From Bacteroidales bacterium (GTDB lineage Bacteria > Bacteroidota > Bacteroidia > Bacteroidales > GCA-2711565), in the NCBI GenBank assembly GCA_029938505.1, contig JAOZUV010000120.1:979-6518 (forward strand): a stretch of DNA of 5,540 bases. Direction: 5' to 3'. The position numbers and the translations under genes were made by a program. A model generated the notes under the pieces. That model saw only the letters and a program-made list of their open reading frames with translations, was not told the origin of the DNA and made no database searches. Shown piece by piece: positions 1 to 5,540 of the stretch (positions are counted from its first letter, which is position 1; every line of letters begins with the position of its first letter).

Positions 1-1
1 G

Positions 2-1354
2 GATAAGGTTTTTGATAATGTATTTGATTCAATAAAAAAATATATTAGTAATGCTTCTAAACGAAATGTAGAACCTAGCAATGAAGCCCTTGAGAATTTA
101 AAAATATTTGAAGAAAAACTCCCCGAAACATCGACATCAGCCGAAGATGTGATTAAAATGCTAGATGAATATGGTTCGCCAGCTACAGTAACATCTACCG
201 GAGGACGTTATTTTGGTTTTGTGATTGGATCTGTATTTCCATCTTCGATGGCGGCGAATATGTTGGCTGCTGCTTGGGATCAAAATAGTGGAATTTTTGC
301 CAGCTCTCCTATAGGTGTGAAATTAGACGAGATCGCTTTGGAATGGTTAAAACAAATCTTGTATCTGCCTAAGCAAAGTGGTGGAGCTTTAGTTACAGGA
401 ACAACCATGGCCAGCTTTACATGTATGGCTGCTGCTCGTACCTCTATTTTAAAACGTAAGGGTTGGGATGTTGAAAAGCAAGCTTTGTTTAATGCTCCAG
501 AATTTAAAGTTTTTGTAGGCCAGGAAGCACATATTACCATTCATAAAGGATTATCAATGCTTGGTTTAGGAAGTGAACGATTGACCCGAATTCCTACGGA
601 TGCGCAAGGACGAATGCGTCCTGAATTGTTGCCAGAAATTGATGAACCAGCTCTTATTTGTACCCAATTGGGAAATGTAAATACAGGTGCATTTGATGAT
701 ATTATTGCTATTTGTGAGTGGGCTAAAAAAAGTGGATCATGGGTGCATGTGGATGGCGCTTTTGGTATATGGGCTAATGCTACCACAAATTATAACCACC
801 TTTCTAAGGGTGTTGAAATGGCTGATTCCTGGGCCTGCGATTTGCATAAATGGTTGAATGTTCCTTATGATAATGGGATGGCTATGGTTAAGGATAGAAA
901 AGCATTGAAAAATGCCATGTCGATGAGTGCGGCTTATTTGCAAGAAGGCGAAAATCGGGAACCCCATCATTATACCCCAGAGGCTTCACGAAGAGGTAGA
1001 GGAATTGAAGTTTGGGCTGCATTGAAAGCTCAGGGTAGAGAAGGAATTGCTGACTTAGTAAGTCGTTGTTGTGGGCATGCAAAATCCTTTGCCGAACAAT
1101 TAAAGCAAAATGGATTTACTATTTTAAATGAGGTTATTTTAAATCAGGTGATGGTTGAGTTTGGCACATCAGAACAAACCTCTGAAATTATTCATCGTAT
1201 CCAAAAAGATGGGACTTGTTGGTGTGGAGGAACGCTTTGGCAAGGTCATACCGCCATGCGTATCAGTGTGGCTTCTTATGTGACTACAGAAGAAGATGTA
1301 AAATTAAGTGTGGAAGCTATCACACGAATTGCAAATGAGGTTTTAAACAGATAA
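2..1354 (+). CDS. Pyridoxal-phosphate-dependent decarboxylase family protein, 5' end outside window
   Basis: The frame is open from base 2, giving 450 visible residues. The first ATG (149) is internal: the 49 codons before it read as a normal helical N-terminus, so the real start is upstream, probably only a few residues away given the family's usual 450-500. Family signatures are in order (visible numbering): a phosphate-binding segment VTGTTMASF (131-139); GQEAH, whose His177 (530-532) should stack on the cofactor ring; the GNVNTGAFDD segment; HVDGAFG with Asp251 (752-754), which should pair with the pyridine nitrogen; and DLHKW with Lys283 (848-850), the Schiff-base lysine. The C-terminus carries a CWCGGTLWQG segment and MRISV, as in bacterial relatives of aromatic amino acid and glutamate decarboxylases. 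It is likely cytoplasmic and catalytically competent. The substrate cannot be told; relatives are often misnamed aspartate aminotransferase family. It probably shares a transcript with the S51 peptidase gene 8 bases downstream. Confidence 0.9.
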   Translation, partial: DKVFDNVFDSIKKYISNASKRNVEPSNEALENLKIFEEKLPETSTSAEDVIKMLDEYGSPATVTSTGGRYFGFVIGSVFPSSMAANMLAAAWDQNSGIFASSPIGVKLDEIALEWLKQILYLPKQSGGALVTGTTMASFTCMAAARTSILKRKGWDVEKQALFNAPEFKVFVGQEAHITIHKGLSMLGLGSERLTRIPTDAQGRMRPELLPEIDEPALICTQLGNVNTGAFDDIIAICEWAKKSGSWVHVDGAFGIWANATTNYNHLSKGVEMADSWACDLHKWLNVPYDNGMAMVKDRKALKNAMSMSAAYLQEGENREPHHYTPEASRRGRGIEVWAALKAQGREGIADLVSRCCGHAKSFAEQLKQNGFTILNEVILNQVMVEFGTSEQTSEIIHRIQKDGTCWCGGTLWQGHTAMRISVASYVTTEEDVKLSVEAITRIANEVLNR

Positions 1355-1362
1355 TTAAAATT

Positions 1363-2253
1363 ATGAAAAAATATATCTTAATTCTAATATTTGGAATAGT
1401 TATCCAATTATGTGCTAGTGCTCAACAAAAGGATCCAACTGTTTGTGGGCCTGAAAACGGCTCTCTTTTAATCATAGGTGGTAATTTGTCAAGTCCAGCA
1501 ATCTATGATAAATTTTTAGAATTAGCAGGTGGTCCCGATGCGGATTTGGTCATTATTCCTACAGCAATTGCTGATGAATATTTATTGGTAGATGGTGCTA
1601 TGGAGGAAATGATTGAAACATTTAAATCTCATGGATTTAAAAACATTGAAATCCTTCATACGCGGAATCCAGAGGAAGCTAATACCGAAGAATTTGTAAA
1701 ACCCTTGAGGTCTGCAGATGCTGTTTATTTTATGGGTGGCAGACAATGGCGGATTGCCGATGGATTTTTAAACACTCTTGCTCATAAAGAATTATTCAAC
1801 TTATTGGATAGAGGTGGAGTGATTGGTGGAAGTTCTGCCGGAGCGAGCATTCAAGGCTCTTATCTTGCCAGAGGCGATACGAAGACCAATGTGTTGATGA
1901 TGGGCGATCATGAAGAAGGTTTAAGCTTTTTGAAAAATATAGCTATCGATCAGCACTTATTAAAACTCAACCGTCAGTTTGATGTATTTAAAATTATTCG
2001 TGCTCATCCTGAATTATTGGGTTTAGGCCTGGATGAAAATACAGGAATCATAGTGAAGGGTGATACCTTTGAAGTCATCGGTGAAAGTTTTGTAGCCGTT
2101 TACGATGGCACTTTTTGTCAGTTTGTAAGAGATAATGAAGATTGGTCTATCGAACGACCAGAGATTACAAAACTTCCAAAAGATAGCGATCGCTTTTATT
2201 TTTTGGGTGAAGGTAGAGTGTATGACTTGAAGAATAGGAGAGTAATTAAATAA
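1363..2253 (+). CDS. Secreted cyanophycinase-like serine peptidase (family S51)
   Basis: This is a 296-residue protein with a Sec signal peptide (Lys2-Lys3, hydrophobic core to about residue 17, likely cleavage after ASA at 18-20), so it acts in the periplasm or outside the cell. Family S51 landmarks are clear: LLIIGG (35-40); FMGGRQ (123-128), whose Gln lies by the active site in cyanophycinase; GGSSAGA (155-161) with Ser158 as nucleophile; DQH (196-198) with His198 as likely catalytic base; and LGLDENTGI (221-229) with Glu225 as a triad candidate. Cyanophycinases cut the multi-L-arginyl-poly-aspartate polymer to beta-Asp-Arg dipeptides. The wider family also includes aspartyl dipeptidases. 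After DQH only one arginine (Arg204) remains where cyanophycinases carry an Arg-rich stretch, so cyanophycin may not be the substrate. The start follows the upstream stop by 8 bases, which suggests a shared transcript. The catalytic fold is confident; specificity is not. Confidence 0.88.
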   Translation: MKKYILILIFGIVIQLCASAQQKDPTVCGPENGSLLIIGGNLSSPAIYDKFLELAGGPDADLVIIPTAIADEYLLVDGAMEEMIETFKSHGFKNIEILHTRNPEEANTEEFVKPLRSADAVYFMGGRQWRIADGFLNTLAHKELFNLLDRGGVIGGSSAGASIQGSYLARGDTKTNVLMMGDHEEGLSFLKNIAIDQHLLKLNRQFDVFKIIRAHPELLGLGLDENTGIIVKGDTFEVIGESFVAVYDGTFCQFVRDNEDWSIERPEITKLPKDSDRFYFLGEGRVYDLKNRRVIK

Positions 2254-2260
2254 TGAAATA

Positions 2261-2301
2261 CTAACCGCTTGCAAAGATATATGTTCTATGCAAGCGGCTA
2301 G
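2261..2301. terminator. Bidirectional rho-independent terminator between convergent genes
   Basis: A perfect 9-base inverted repeat, CCGCTTGCA at 2265-2273 and TGCAAGCGG at 2289-2297, is extended after one A-C mismatch by CTA (2261-2263) pairing with TAG (2299-2301). The loop is 15 bases. On the + strand the stem is followed by TTTGTTT; on the - strand it is followed by TATTTCATTATTT. It lies between the stop of the S51 peptidase gene and the stop of the M56 gene and can serve both. The stem is strikingly GC-rich for this AT-rich region. Confidence 0.85.
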
Positions 2302-2306
2302 TTTGT

Positions 2307-3884
2307 TTAAAATTCAATTGGTAAAACAAAATTTACCGGAACTTTTTTGCCTCTTTGTTTTCCAGGGCTCCATTTCTTCATTTTCATGATGATAGTTGCA
2401 GCACCTTTACCTGCCAATTCATTCTCCTGTTCAATAATTTTTATGTTTGTAGCATTGCCGTTTTCATCAACTGTAAATCCTACTTTTGCTTTACCTTTAA
2501 TATTTTCAGATTTAACTAGTTTTTGTGTCAAATCATTAATATAGTCGCCGAGTGCCTTATCTCCTCCTGGGTATTCAGGCATTTGCTCAACAATATAAAA
2601 TATTTCTTCTTCGCCATTTTTGTTCAGGTTTTTTTTAGTCGGTCGTGGCGGTTGTATTGGCAATTCTTTTTCACTGAATGATTTTGGATCAAGATAAATT
2701 AAAGCTTTTTTCAGTACAATTTTCTTGTTATCCAAGAAAAAGATATCTTCAAGTGTGAAGTTTAAAGGTTCGAAACCAATATATGATAATTGAATCTTAT
2801 CATTTGCTGATATTTTGAATGAAAATGTTCCGTCAAAATCAGTAGTAGTCCCTTTGGTTGTACCTACAGCCATTACTGTAACTCCTGGTATGGGCTCTCC
2901 AATTTCGTCAACTACAGTACCCGAAATTATTTTGGTTTTACCTTCAATAATTTGTGATTTTAAATTATCATTTTCCGTTTGCTGCTTTTCAATTACGTTG
3001 TAATTGGGTTCAGCAAACGCATACAAAAGTAATGCAAGCACTGGCAAAGCCCAGATCAATTTAATAGCCCTTATTTTGTGTGTTTTTTGTTTAGTCATCA
3101 TTTTTAATCTATTTGTGTTAATTCCGAAATTTAGATTATTGGTAATCCCAATAATTTGCATTCCCATTAACTGGTTAACTAATAAAGCTTGATATTTACC
3201 AATATGGTTGCCATTTATAATAACACCATGATCGGCTAAATACTCGTGATTGAGTTTGATAGAATGTTCAAAGAACCAAATAATTGGGTTGAACCAAAAG
3301 ATGACTGTTAACAGTTCAATAATAAGCAGATCGACCCAATGTTTCTCACTAATGTGCACTTTTTCGTGAGCCAGAATTTCCGGCAGGACGTCCTGTTTAT
3401 GGAGTTTTGGATTGATATAAACCACATTGAAAAACGAAAATGGCAAGCCATATTTTTCTGTTTCAATGATGCGTAAACCATCCTTTATAATTATTTTATT
3501 TTTAACTATTCGAATGACAAGGCTTAAGGTTTGAACAAGCAATCTAAATAAAAAAATCGCGGTCCCTGTTAAATAGATAATCAACAATGCATTAATCCAA
3601 CTTATCGAATATGAAGTTTCAAATCCAGATCCTACATAAGGTTTAACACCATTGAAGGCACTCTCAACTTCTGTGAGAATATTATTATTTGCATTCCCCA
3701 CTTGTGAATAAACAACGTATTGTATAGGAATAAGTGGAATGAGTATAGATGATAGTAATGCAAACAAAAGGAAGAATCGGTTTGATGTATAAAAGGTTTC
3801 TTTTCTGAGAAATACCCAGAAAACTAGATAAAAAAGAACCAGTGCTGTGGATGATTGAATTAAAAATGTGAAAAGACTATTCAT
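2307..3884 (-). CDS. BlaR1-like M56 membrane metallopeptidase with carboxypeptidase-regulatory-like and TonB C-terminal domains
   Basis: A 525-residue inner-membrane protein. Hydrophobic segments lie near 7-26, 35-58, 97-126, 184-205 and 274-290. The M56 zinc site is HEKVH (173-177) just before the fourth segment, with Glu214 in NHEYLAD (212-218) as likely third ligand; this core should face the cytoplasm. After the last segment comes a carboxypeptidase-regulatory-like beta domain (about 319-395, beginning SGTVVDEIGEPIPGVTV), a short proline-containing linker (408-416), and a TonB C-terminal domain (about 427-525) with EQMPEYPGG, VGFTVDENG and the ending PVNFVLPIEF. In BlaR1/MecR1 the periplasmic end is a penicillin-binding sensor; none is present here. 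By analogy it would cleave or inactivate the BlaI-type repressor encoded just upstream, whose 3' end overlaps this start by 8 bases (translational coupling). The periplasmic signal is unknown. Domain calls are confident; role is inferred from family and context. Confidence 0.9.
   Translation of the reverse strand: MNSLFTFLIQSSTALVLFYLVFWVFLRKETFYTSNRFFLLFALLSSILIPLIPIQYVVYSQVGNANNNILTEVESAFNGVKPYVGSGFETSYSISWINALLIIYLTGTAIFLFRLLVQTLSLVIRIVKNKIIIKDGLRIIETEKYGLPFSFFNVVYINPKLHKQDVLPEILAHEKVHISEKHWVDLLIIELLTVIFWFNPIIWFFEHSIKLNHEYLADHGVIINGNHIGKYQALLVNQLMGMQIIGITNNLNFGINTNRLKMMTKQKTHKIRAIKLIWALPVLALLLYAFAEPNYNVIEKQQTENDNLKSQIIEGKTKIISGTVVDEIGEPIPGVTVMAVGTTKGTTTDFDGTFSFKISANDKIQLSYIGFEPLNFTLEDIFFLDNKKIVLKKALIYLDPKSFSEKELPIQPPRPTKKNLNKNGEEEIFYIVEQMPEYPGGDKALGDYINDLTQKLVKSENIKGKAKVGFTVDENGNATNIKIIEQENELAGKGAATIIMKMKKWSPGKQRGKKVPVNFVLPIEF
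2628..2636 (-). other. Possible slippery site (A AAA AAC) inside the M56-TonB gene
   Basis: The coding strand has eight A residues then C, read in frame as ACT AAA AAA AAC (Thr416-Lys-Lys-Asn419). The last seven bases form the heptamer A AAA AAC in the phase expected of a -1 slip. It lies at the linker between the carboxypeptidase-regulatory-like and TonB domains. The -1 frame runs 13 codons from C2628 before a TGA, so slipping would give a protein without the TonB domain. Chance occurrence in an AT-rich gene is the simplest explanation, and no stimulatory structure was recognised. Confidence 0.2.
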
Positions 3885-4257
3885 GATTTTTATCTTTATT
3901 TAGTTCACTTTCTGTGATCTTAATCATTGCTTCCAATTCTGTGATATCTAAATTATTTTCTTTTGCAAAAAATGTAGCCATTTTTGGGAAGGAGCCCCCA
4001 AAGTAATTTGTTAGTAATGAAGTAAACTGATCGCGAGTATATTCTTTTTTGCTTAGTGTAGGGTGAAATTGGTAGGTGTTGCCAAGTGGTGTATGCGCTA
4101 CAAAGCCTTTTTTCTCTAAAACTTTTAAAACTGTTGCAATGGTCGTATATGCCGGTCGTTTATCTTCAAAATTTTCAACGACTTGTTTTACGGTAGCATT
4201 TTTCAAATCCCAAAGGATTTTCATAATTTGTTCTTCTGCTTTTGTAAGTACTTTCAT
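3877..4257 (-). CDS. BlaI/MecI/CopY-family transcriptional repressor
   Basis: 126 residues, the same size as staphylococcal BlaI. The N-terminal winged helix-turn-helix (about 1-72) begins LTKAEEQIMKILWDL and includes the recognition-helix region AYTTIATVLKVLEKKG (36-51) and the wing residues HTPLGNTYQFHP. The C-terminal part (about 73-120, with YFGGSFPKMATFFAKENNLD) matches the dimerisation region where BlaI proteins are cut by their M56 partner. The gene precedes and overlaps the M56 peptidase gene by 8 bases, the standard repressor/sensor-protease pairing. It should bind DNA as a dimer and repress its own promoter, which carries BlaI-type dyads just upstream. The start at 4257 is supported by the conserved N-terminus and by a promoter ending about 20 bases upstream. 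There is no clear Shine-Dalgarno sequence, as is usual in Bacteroidota. Targets beyond itself are not visible. Confidence 0.93.
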   Translation of the reverse strand: MKVLTKAEEQIMKILWDLKNATVKQVVENFEDKRPAYTTIATVLKVLEKKGFVAHTPLGNTYQFHPTLSKKEYTRDQFTSLLTNYFGGSFPKMATFFAKENNLDITELEAMIKITESELNKDKNHE

Positions 4258-4273
4258 CAGTGTAAATATTTAA

Positions 4274-4289
4274 TACTACAAACGTAGTA
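4274..4289. promoter_or_regulatory. BlaI/MecI-type operator dyad 1, over the -7 element
   Basis: A perfect inverted repeat TACTAC-AAAC-GTAGTA. Its core ACTACAAACGTAGT (4275-4288) differs at one base from the BlaI/MecI operator form ACTACA-nn-TGTAGT. It covers the -7 element of the promoter, so a bound repressor would block RNA polymerase. Its position 17-32 bases before the repressor start fits autoregulation. Confidence 0.72.
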
Positions 4290-4310
4290 CTATAATTATA
4301 ATAATGCAAA
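4279..4310 (-). promoter_or_regulatory. Bacteroidota-type promoter of the repressor/M56 operon
   Basis: On the - strand, TTTG (complement of 4307-4310) is followed after exactly 20 bases by TACGTTTG (complement of 4279-4286). This is a full match to the TTTG / TAnnTTTG form known for the primary sigma factor of Bacteroidota, with normal spacing. Transcription would begin near 4272, leaving a leader of about 15 bases before the repressor ATG at 4257. The assignment rests on motif match and position only. Confidence 0.72.
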
Positions 4311-4323
4311 CTATATTTATAGT
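4310..4323. promoter_or_regulatory. BlaI/MecI-type operator dyad 2, abutting the -33 element
   Basis: A perfect inverted repeat ACTATA-TT-TATAGT. It aligns base for base with dyad 1 and with ACTACA-nn-TGTAGT, except for a symmetric C-to-T / G-to-A change in each arm. Its centre is 35 bases from that of dyad 1 and it touches the -33 element. A weaker copy, ACTATAATTATAAT (4289-4302), lies between the two. AT-rich context makes chance dyads more likely, so this one is less certain than dyad 1. Confidence 0.5.
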
Positions 4324-4337
4324 ATTTATAAATAATT

Positions 4338-4395
4338 TTCTAAAATCAAGGATATCAAGCTTTTAGAATAAGAAGAAAGTTAATTAATCTTTCTT
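4338..4395 (-). terminator. Weak AT-rich inverted repeats, possible terminator for the lipoprotein/VOC unit
   Basis: Two inverted repeats lie just past the VOC gene stop. AAGAAAG (4373-4379) pairs with CTTTCTT (4389-4395) across a 9-base loop. TTCTAAAA (4338-4345) pairs with TTTTAGAA (4361-4368) across a 15-base loop and is followed on the - strand by AATTATTTATAAAT. Both stems are low in GC and neither has a good U tract, so termination here is only a possibility supported by position. Confidence 0.3.
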
Positions 4396-4398
4396 AGA

Positions 4399-4797
4399 TT
4401 AAACAATAGGAGTAGGCTCAATAAAATCCCATAAATTACCATATAGGTCTTCAAAAACAACAACAGTGCCATAAATCTCTTCTCTTGGAGTACTTGTAAA
4501 GTGGATGCCTTTTTCTAACATATTCTTATAATCTCTCCAGAAATTGTCGGTATATAAAAATAAAAAAACACGTCCACCACTTTTATTCCCCACGTATTTC
4601 GCTTGATTTTCGTCAGCGGCTTTGGCTAATAATAAACAACAATTATTATCGCCTGGAGGGGCAACTTTTACCCATCGTTTAGTTTCACTTAGTTTTGTAT
4701 CTTCAATGAGTACAAAGTTTAACTTATCTGTATAAAAAGAAATAGCCTCATTGTAATTGTTTACAATGAGGGCTATTTGAGCAATATTTTGTTGCAT
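4399..4797 (-). CDS. VOC superfamily (glyoxalase/bleomycin resistance/dioxygenase-like) protein
   Basis: 132 residues, the usual length for a single-chain VOC protein made of two beta-alpha-beta-beta-beta modules. Module 1 (about 4-60) has IAQIALIVNNYNEAISFYTDKLNF; module 2 (about 75-128) has VFLFLYTDNFWRDYKNMLEKG and ends in VVVFEDLYGNLWDFIEP, a common C-terminal signature of the family. Gln7 sits where many members carry the first metal-binding His, and Asp124 or Glu127 could be the last ligand. The other two positions look hydrophobic or basic, so a classical glyoxalase I site is not evident. Cytoplasmic, with no signal peptide. The start lies 5 bases after the stop of the lipoprotein gene, so the two are likely co-transcribed. 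Substrate and reaction are unknown. Confidence 0.88.
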   Translation of the reverse strand: MQQNIAQIALIVNNYNEAISFYTDKLNFVLIEDTKLSETKRWVKVAPPGDNNCCLLLAKAADENQAKYVGNKSGGRVFLFLYTDNFWRDYKNMLEKGIHFTSTPREEIYGTVVVFEDLYGNLWDFIEPTPIV

Positions 4798-4802
4798 ATA
4801 AT

Positions 4803-5534
4803 TTACTTTAAAACAGCCGTTTCAATAATCAGTTCATATGAATAACCAGCGCCAAAATCTTTATTTAAAACAACAATGCCTTCCATTGTAACCACATCAC
4901 CAACTAATATATTTTCTTGAGTAGTAAGTGTTAAATCAAAGTTTCCATTGTCAGCTGTACCATCTTGTAAATGCACCCAATTTTGACCCATAATACCATT
5001 ATTAACTTTTACTGCTTTTCCACGAATCATTACTTTTTGTCCTTCGTAGTTTTTACGATCCTTATAAAGTTCAGCAATTGAAATACCCCCGGCAATAGGA
5101 TCTATTTGTATTTCTTCCTTATTTGCTGTTGGCTTTTGCATACTTTGTTGATGTTGGTCAGCTTGCATTTGAGGAGCAGTTTCTATAGGTTTATCACTTA
5201 TTACCTGAACAAATAAAATGCTTTCAAAAAATCGATCTAAATCTTTGCTTTTAAAATCTTTCATTGGATATGCTTCGTTATAATATAATTCAGAACCAAC
5301 TTTGGTATCCATTTTACTGACAGCCATCCAAACTTCCTGATTATTTTCAATCACTCGAAGATAAGTGTATGCATTGGCTTGAAGAATTTCTTTTACAACG
5401 ACCTTATGTGAGTTTGTAGCGTTATCATTTTTTACAGCAGTAGCTTCCGATGTCCCAGTGTTGCAAGAAGATAAAATGGTGATGCAAATAATTAATGAAA
5501 GTAGTAAGTATAGATTATTGAGAGAGTTGCTCAT
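4803..5534 (-). CDS. NrfJ-related lipoprotein with two OB-like domains
   Basis: A 243-residue protein with a lipoprotein signal peptide: hydrophobic core about 8-22 and lipobox LSSC with Cys24 as the lipidated residue, so it is exported and membrane-anchored. After a short flexible stretch comes a small beta domain (about 43-113: VVVKEILQANAYTYLRV, then EVWMAV). A Gln/Met-rich linker follows (120-137, MQADQHQQSMQ), then a second domain (about 148-243) with GKAVKVNNGIMGQNWVHLQDGT, GDVVTMEGIVVLNKDFGAGYSYELIIE. This layout resembles NrfJ-related proteins, often labelled DNA-binding or nucleotide-binding without evidence; an extracytoplasmic lipoprotein is unlikely to bind DNA. The frame stays open to the right edge, but the ATG at 5534 places the signal peptide correctly. 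It precedes the VOC gene by 5 bases; its promoter is outside the window. Exact function is unknown. Confidence 0.85.
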   Translation of the reverse strand: MSNSLNNLYLLLSLIICITILSSCNTGTSEATAVKNDNATNSHKVVVKEILQANAYTYLRVIENNQEVWMAVSKMDTKVGSELYYNEAYPMKDFKSKDLDRFFESILFVQVISDKPIETAPQMQADQHQQSMQKPTANKEEIQIDPIAGGISIAELYKDRKNYEGQKVMIRGKAVKVNNGIMGQNWVHLQDGTADNGNFDLTLTTQENILVGDVVTMEGIVVLNKDFGAGYSYELIIETAVLK

Positions 5535-5540
5535 TATACC

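Noticed and set aside
149..151. ATG as the start of the PLP decarboxylase gene
   Set aside because: The same frame is open without a stop back to base 2 and encodes 49 sensible residues typical of the family's N-terminal helices; the start must lie left of the window.
280..1082. Several open frames on the - strand opposite the decarboxylase gene
   Set aside because: They lie wholly inside a gene with clear family motifs on the other strand, show no recognisable domains and have odd composition; they are shadows.
2023..2274. 83-residue - strand open frame across the end of the S51 gene
   Set aside because: It overlaps a well-supported gene and the left arm of the terminator stem, and its translation has no recognisable features.
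2347..3192. + strand open frames inside the M56-TonB gene
   Set aside because: Hydrophobic translations arise from the reverse complement of a membrane-protein gene; the - strand frame has all the conserved motifs.
2307..4257. A beta-lactam resistance operon
   Set aside because: The repressor/M56 pair resembles the bla/mec sensors, but there is no beta-lactamase or penicillin-binding gene in the window and the sensor domain is not a penicillin-binding one.
4076..4273. + strand 65-residue open frame opposite the repressor gene
   Set aside because: It is antisense to a clear BlaI-family gene and runs into that gene's operator region; no independent support.
4291..4300. Palindrome TATAATTATA as a separate regulatory site
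   Set aside because: A 10-base all-A/T palindrome is easily produced by chance here; it is better read as part of the degenerate operator copy at 4289-4302.

Overview
The window is AT-rich and looks like a chromosomal segment of a Bacteroidota (Cytophaga-Flavobacterium-Bacteroides) bacterium. Four things suggest this. One gene fuses an M56 peptidase, a carboxypeptidase-regulatory-like domain and a TonB C-terminal domain. Start codons lack clear Shine-Dalgarno sequences. A promoter matches the TTTG / TAnnTTTG form used by the primary sigma factor of this phylum. A lipoprotein of the NrfJ-like type is also present. Genus cannot be told from the sequence.

Left part (2-2253, + strand): a two-gene unit with an 8-base gap. 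The first gene is a group II pyridoxal-phosphate-dependent decarboxylase family enzyme. Its reading frame is open to the left edge, so the true start lies outside the window. The second is a secreted cyanophycinase-like serine peptidase (family S51) with a signal peptide. A strong inverted repeat at 2261-2301 separates this unit from the convergent genes on the right and probably terminates transcription from both sides.

Middle part (2307-4323, - strand): a BlaI/MecI-family repressor gene overlaps by 8 bases a downstream gene for a BlaR1-like M56 membrane metallopeptidase. This is the usual sensor-protease/repressor pair. Here, however, the sensor end is not a penicillin-binding domain but a carboxypeptidase-regulatory-like domain followed by a TonB C-terminal domain. 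The repressor's own promoter can be read directly. Its -7 element sits inside one BlaI-type dyad, and a second dyad abuts the -33 element, which indicates autorepression. No beta-lactamase or other obvious target gene is in the window.

Right part (4399-5534, - strand): a lipoprotein with two small beta-rich (OB-like) domains of the NrfJ-related type is followed after 5 bases by a VOC (glyoxalase/dioxygenase) superfamily protein. They are probably co-transcribed from a promoter beyond the right edge. The 141-base gap at 4258-4398 holds the repressor promoter and operators plus two weak AT-rich inverted repeats. No RNA genes, insertion sequences, CRISPR arrays or long repeats were seen.
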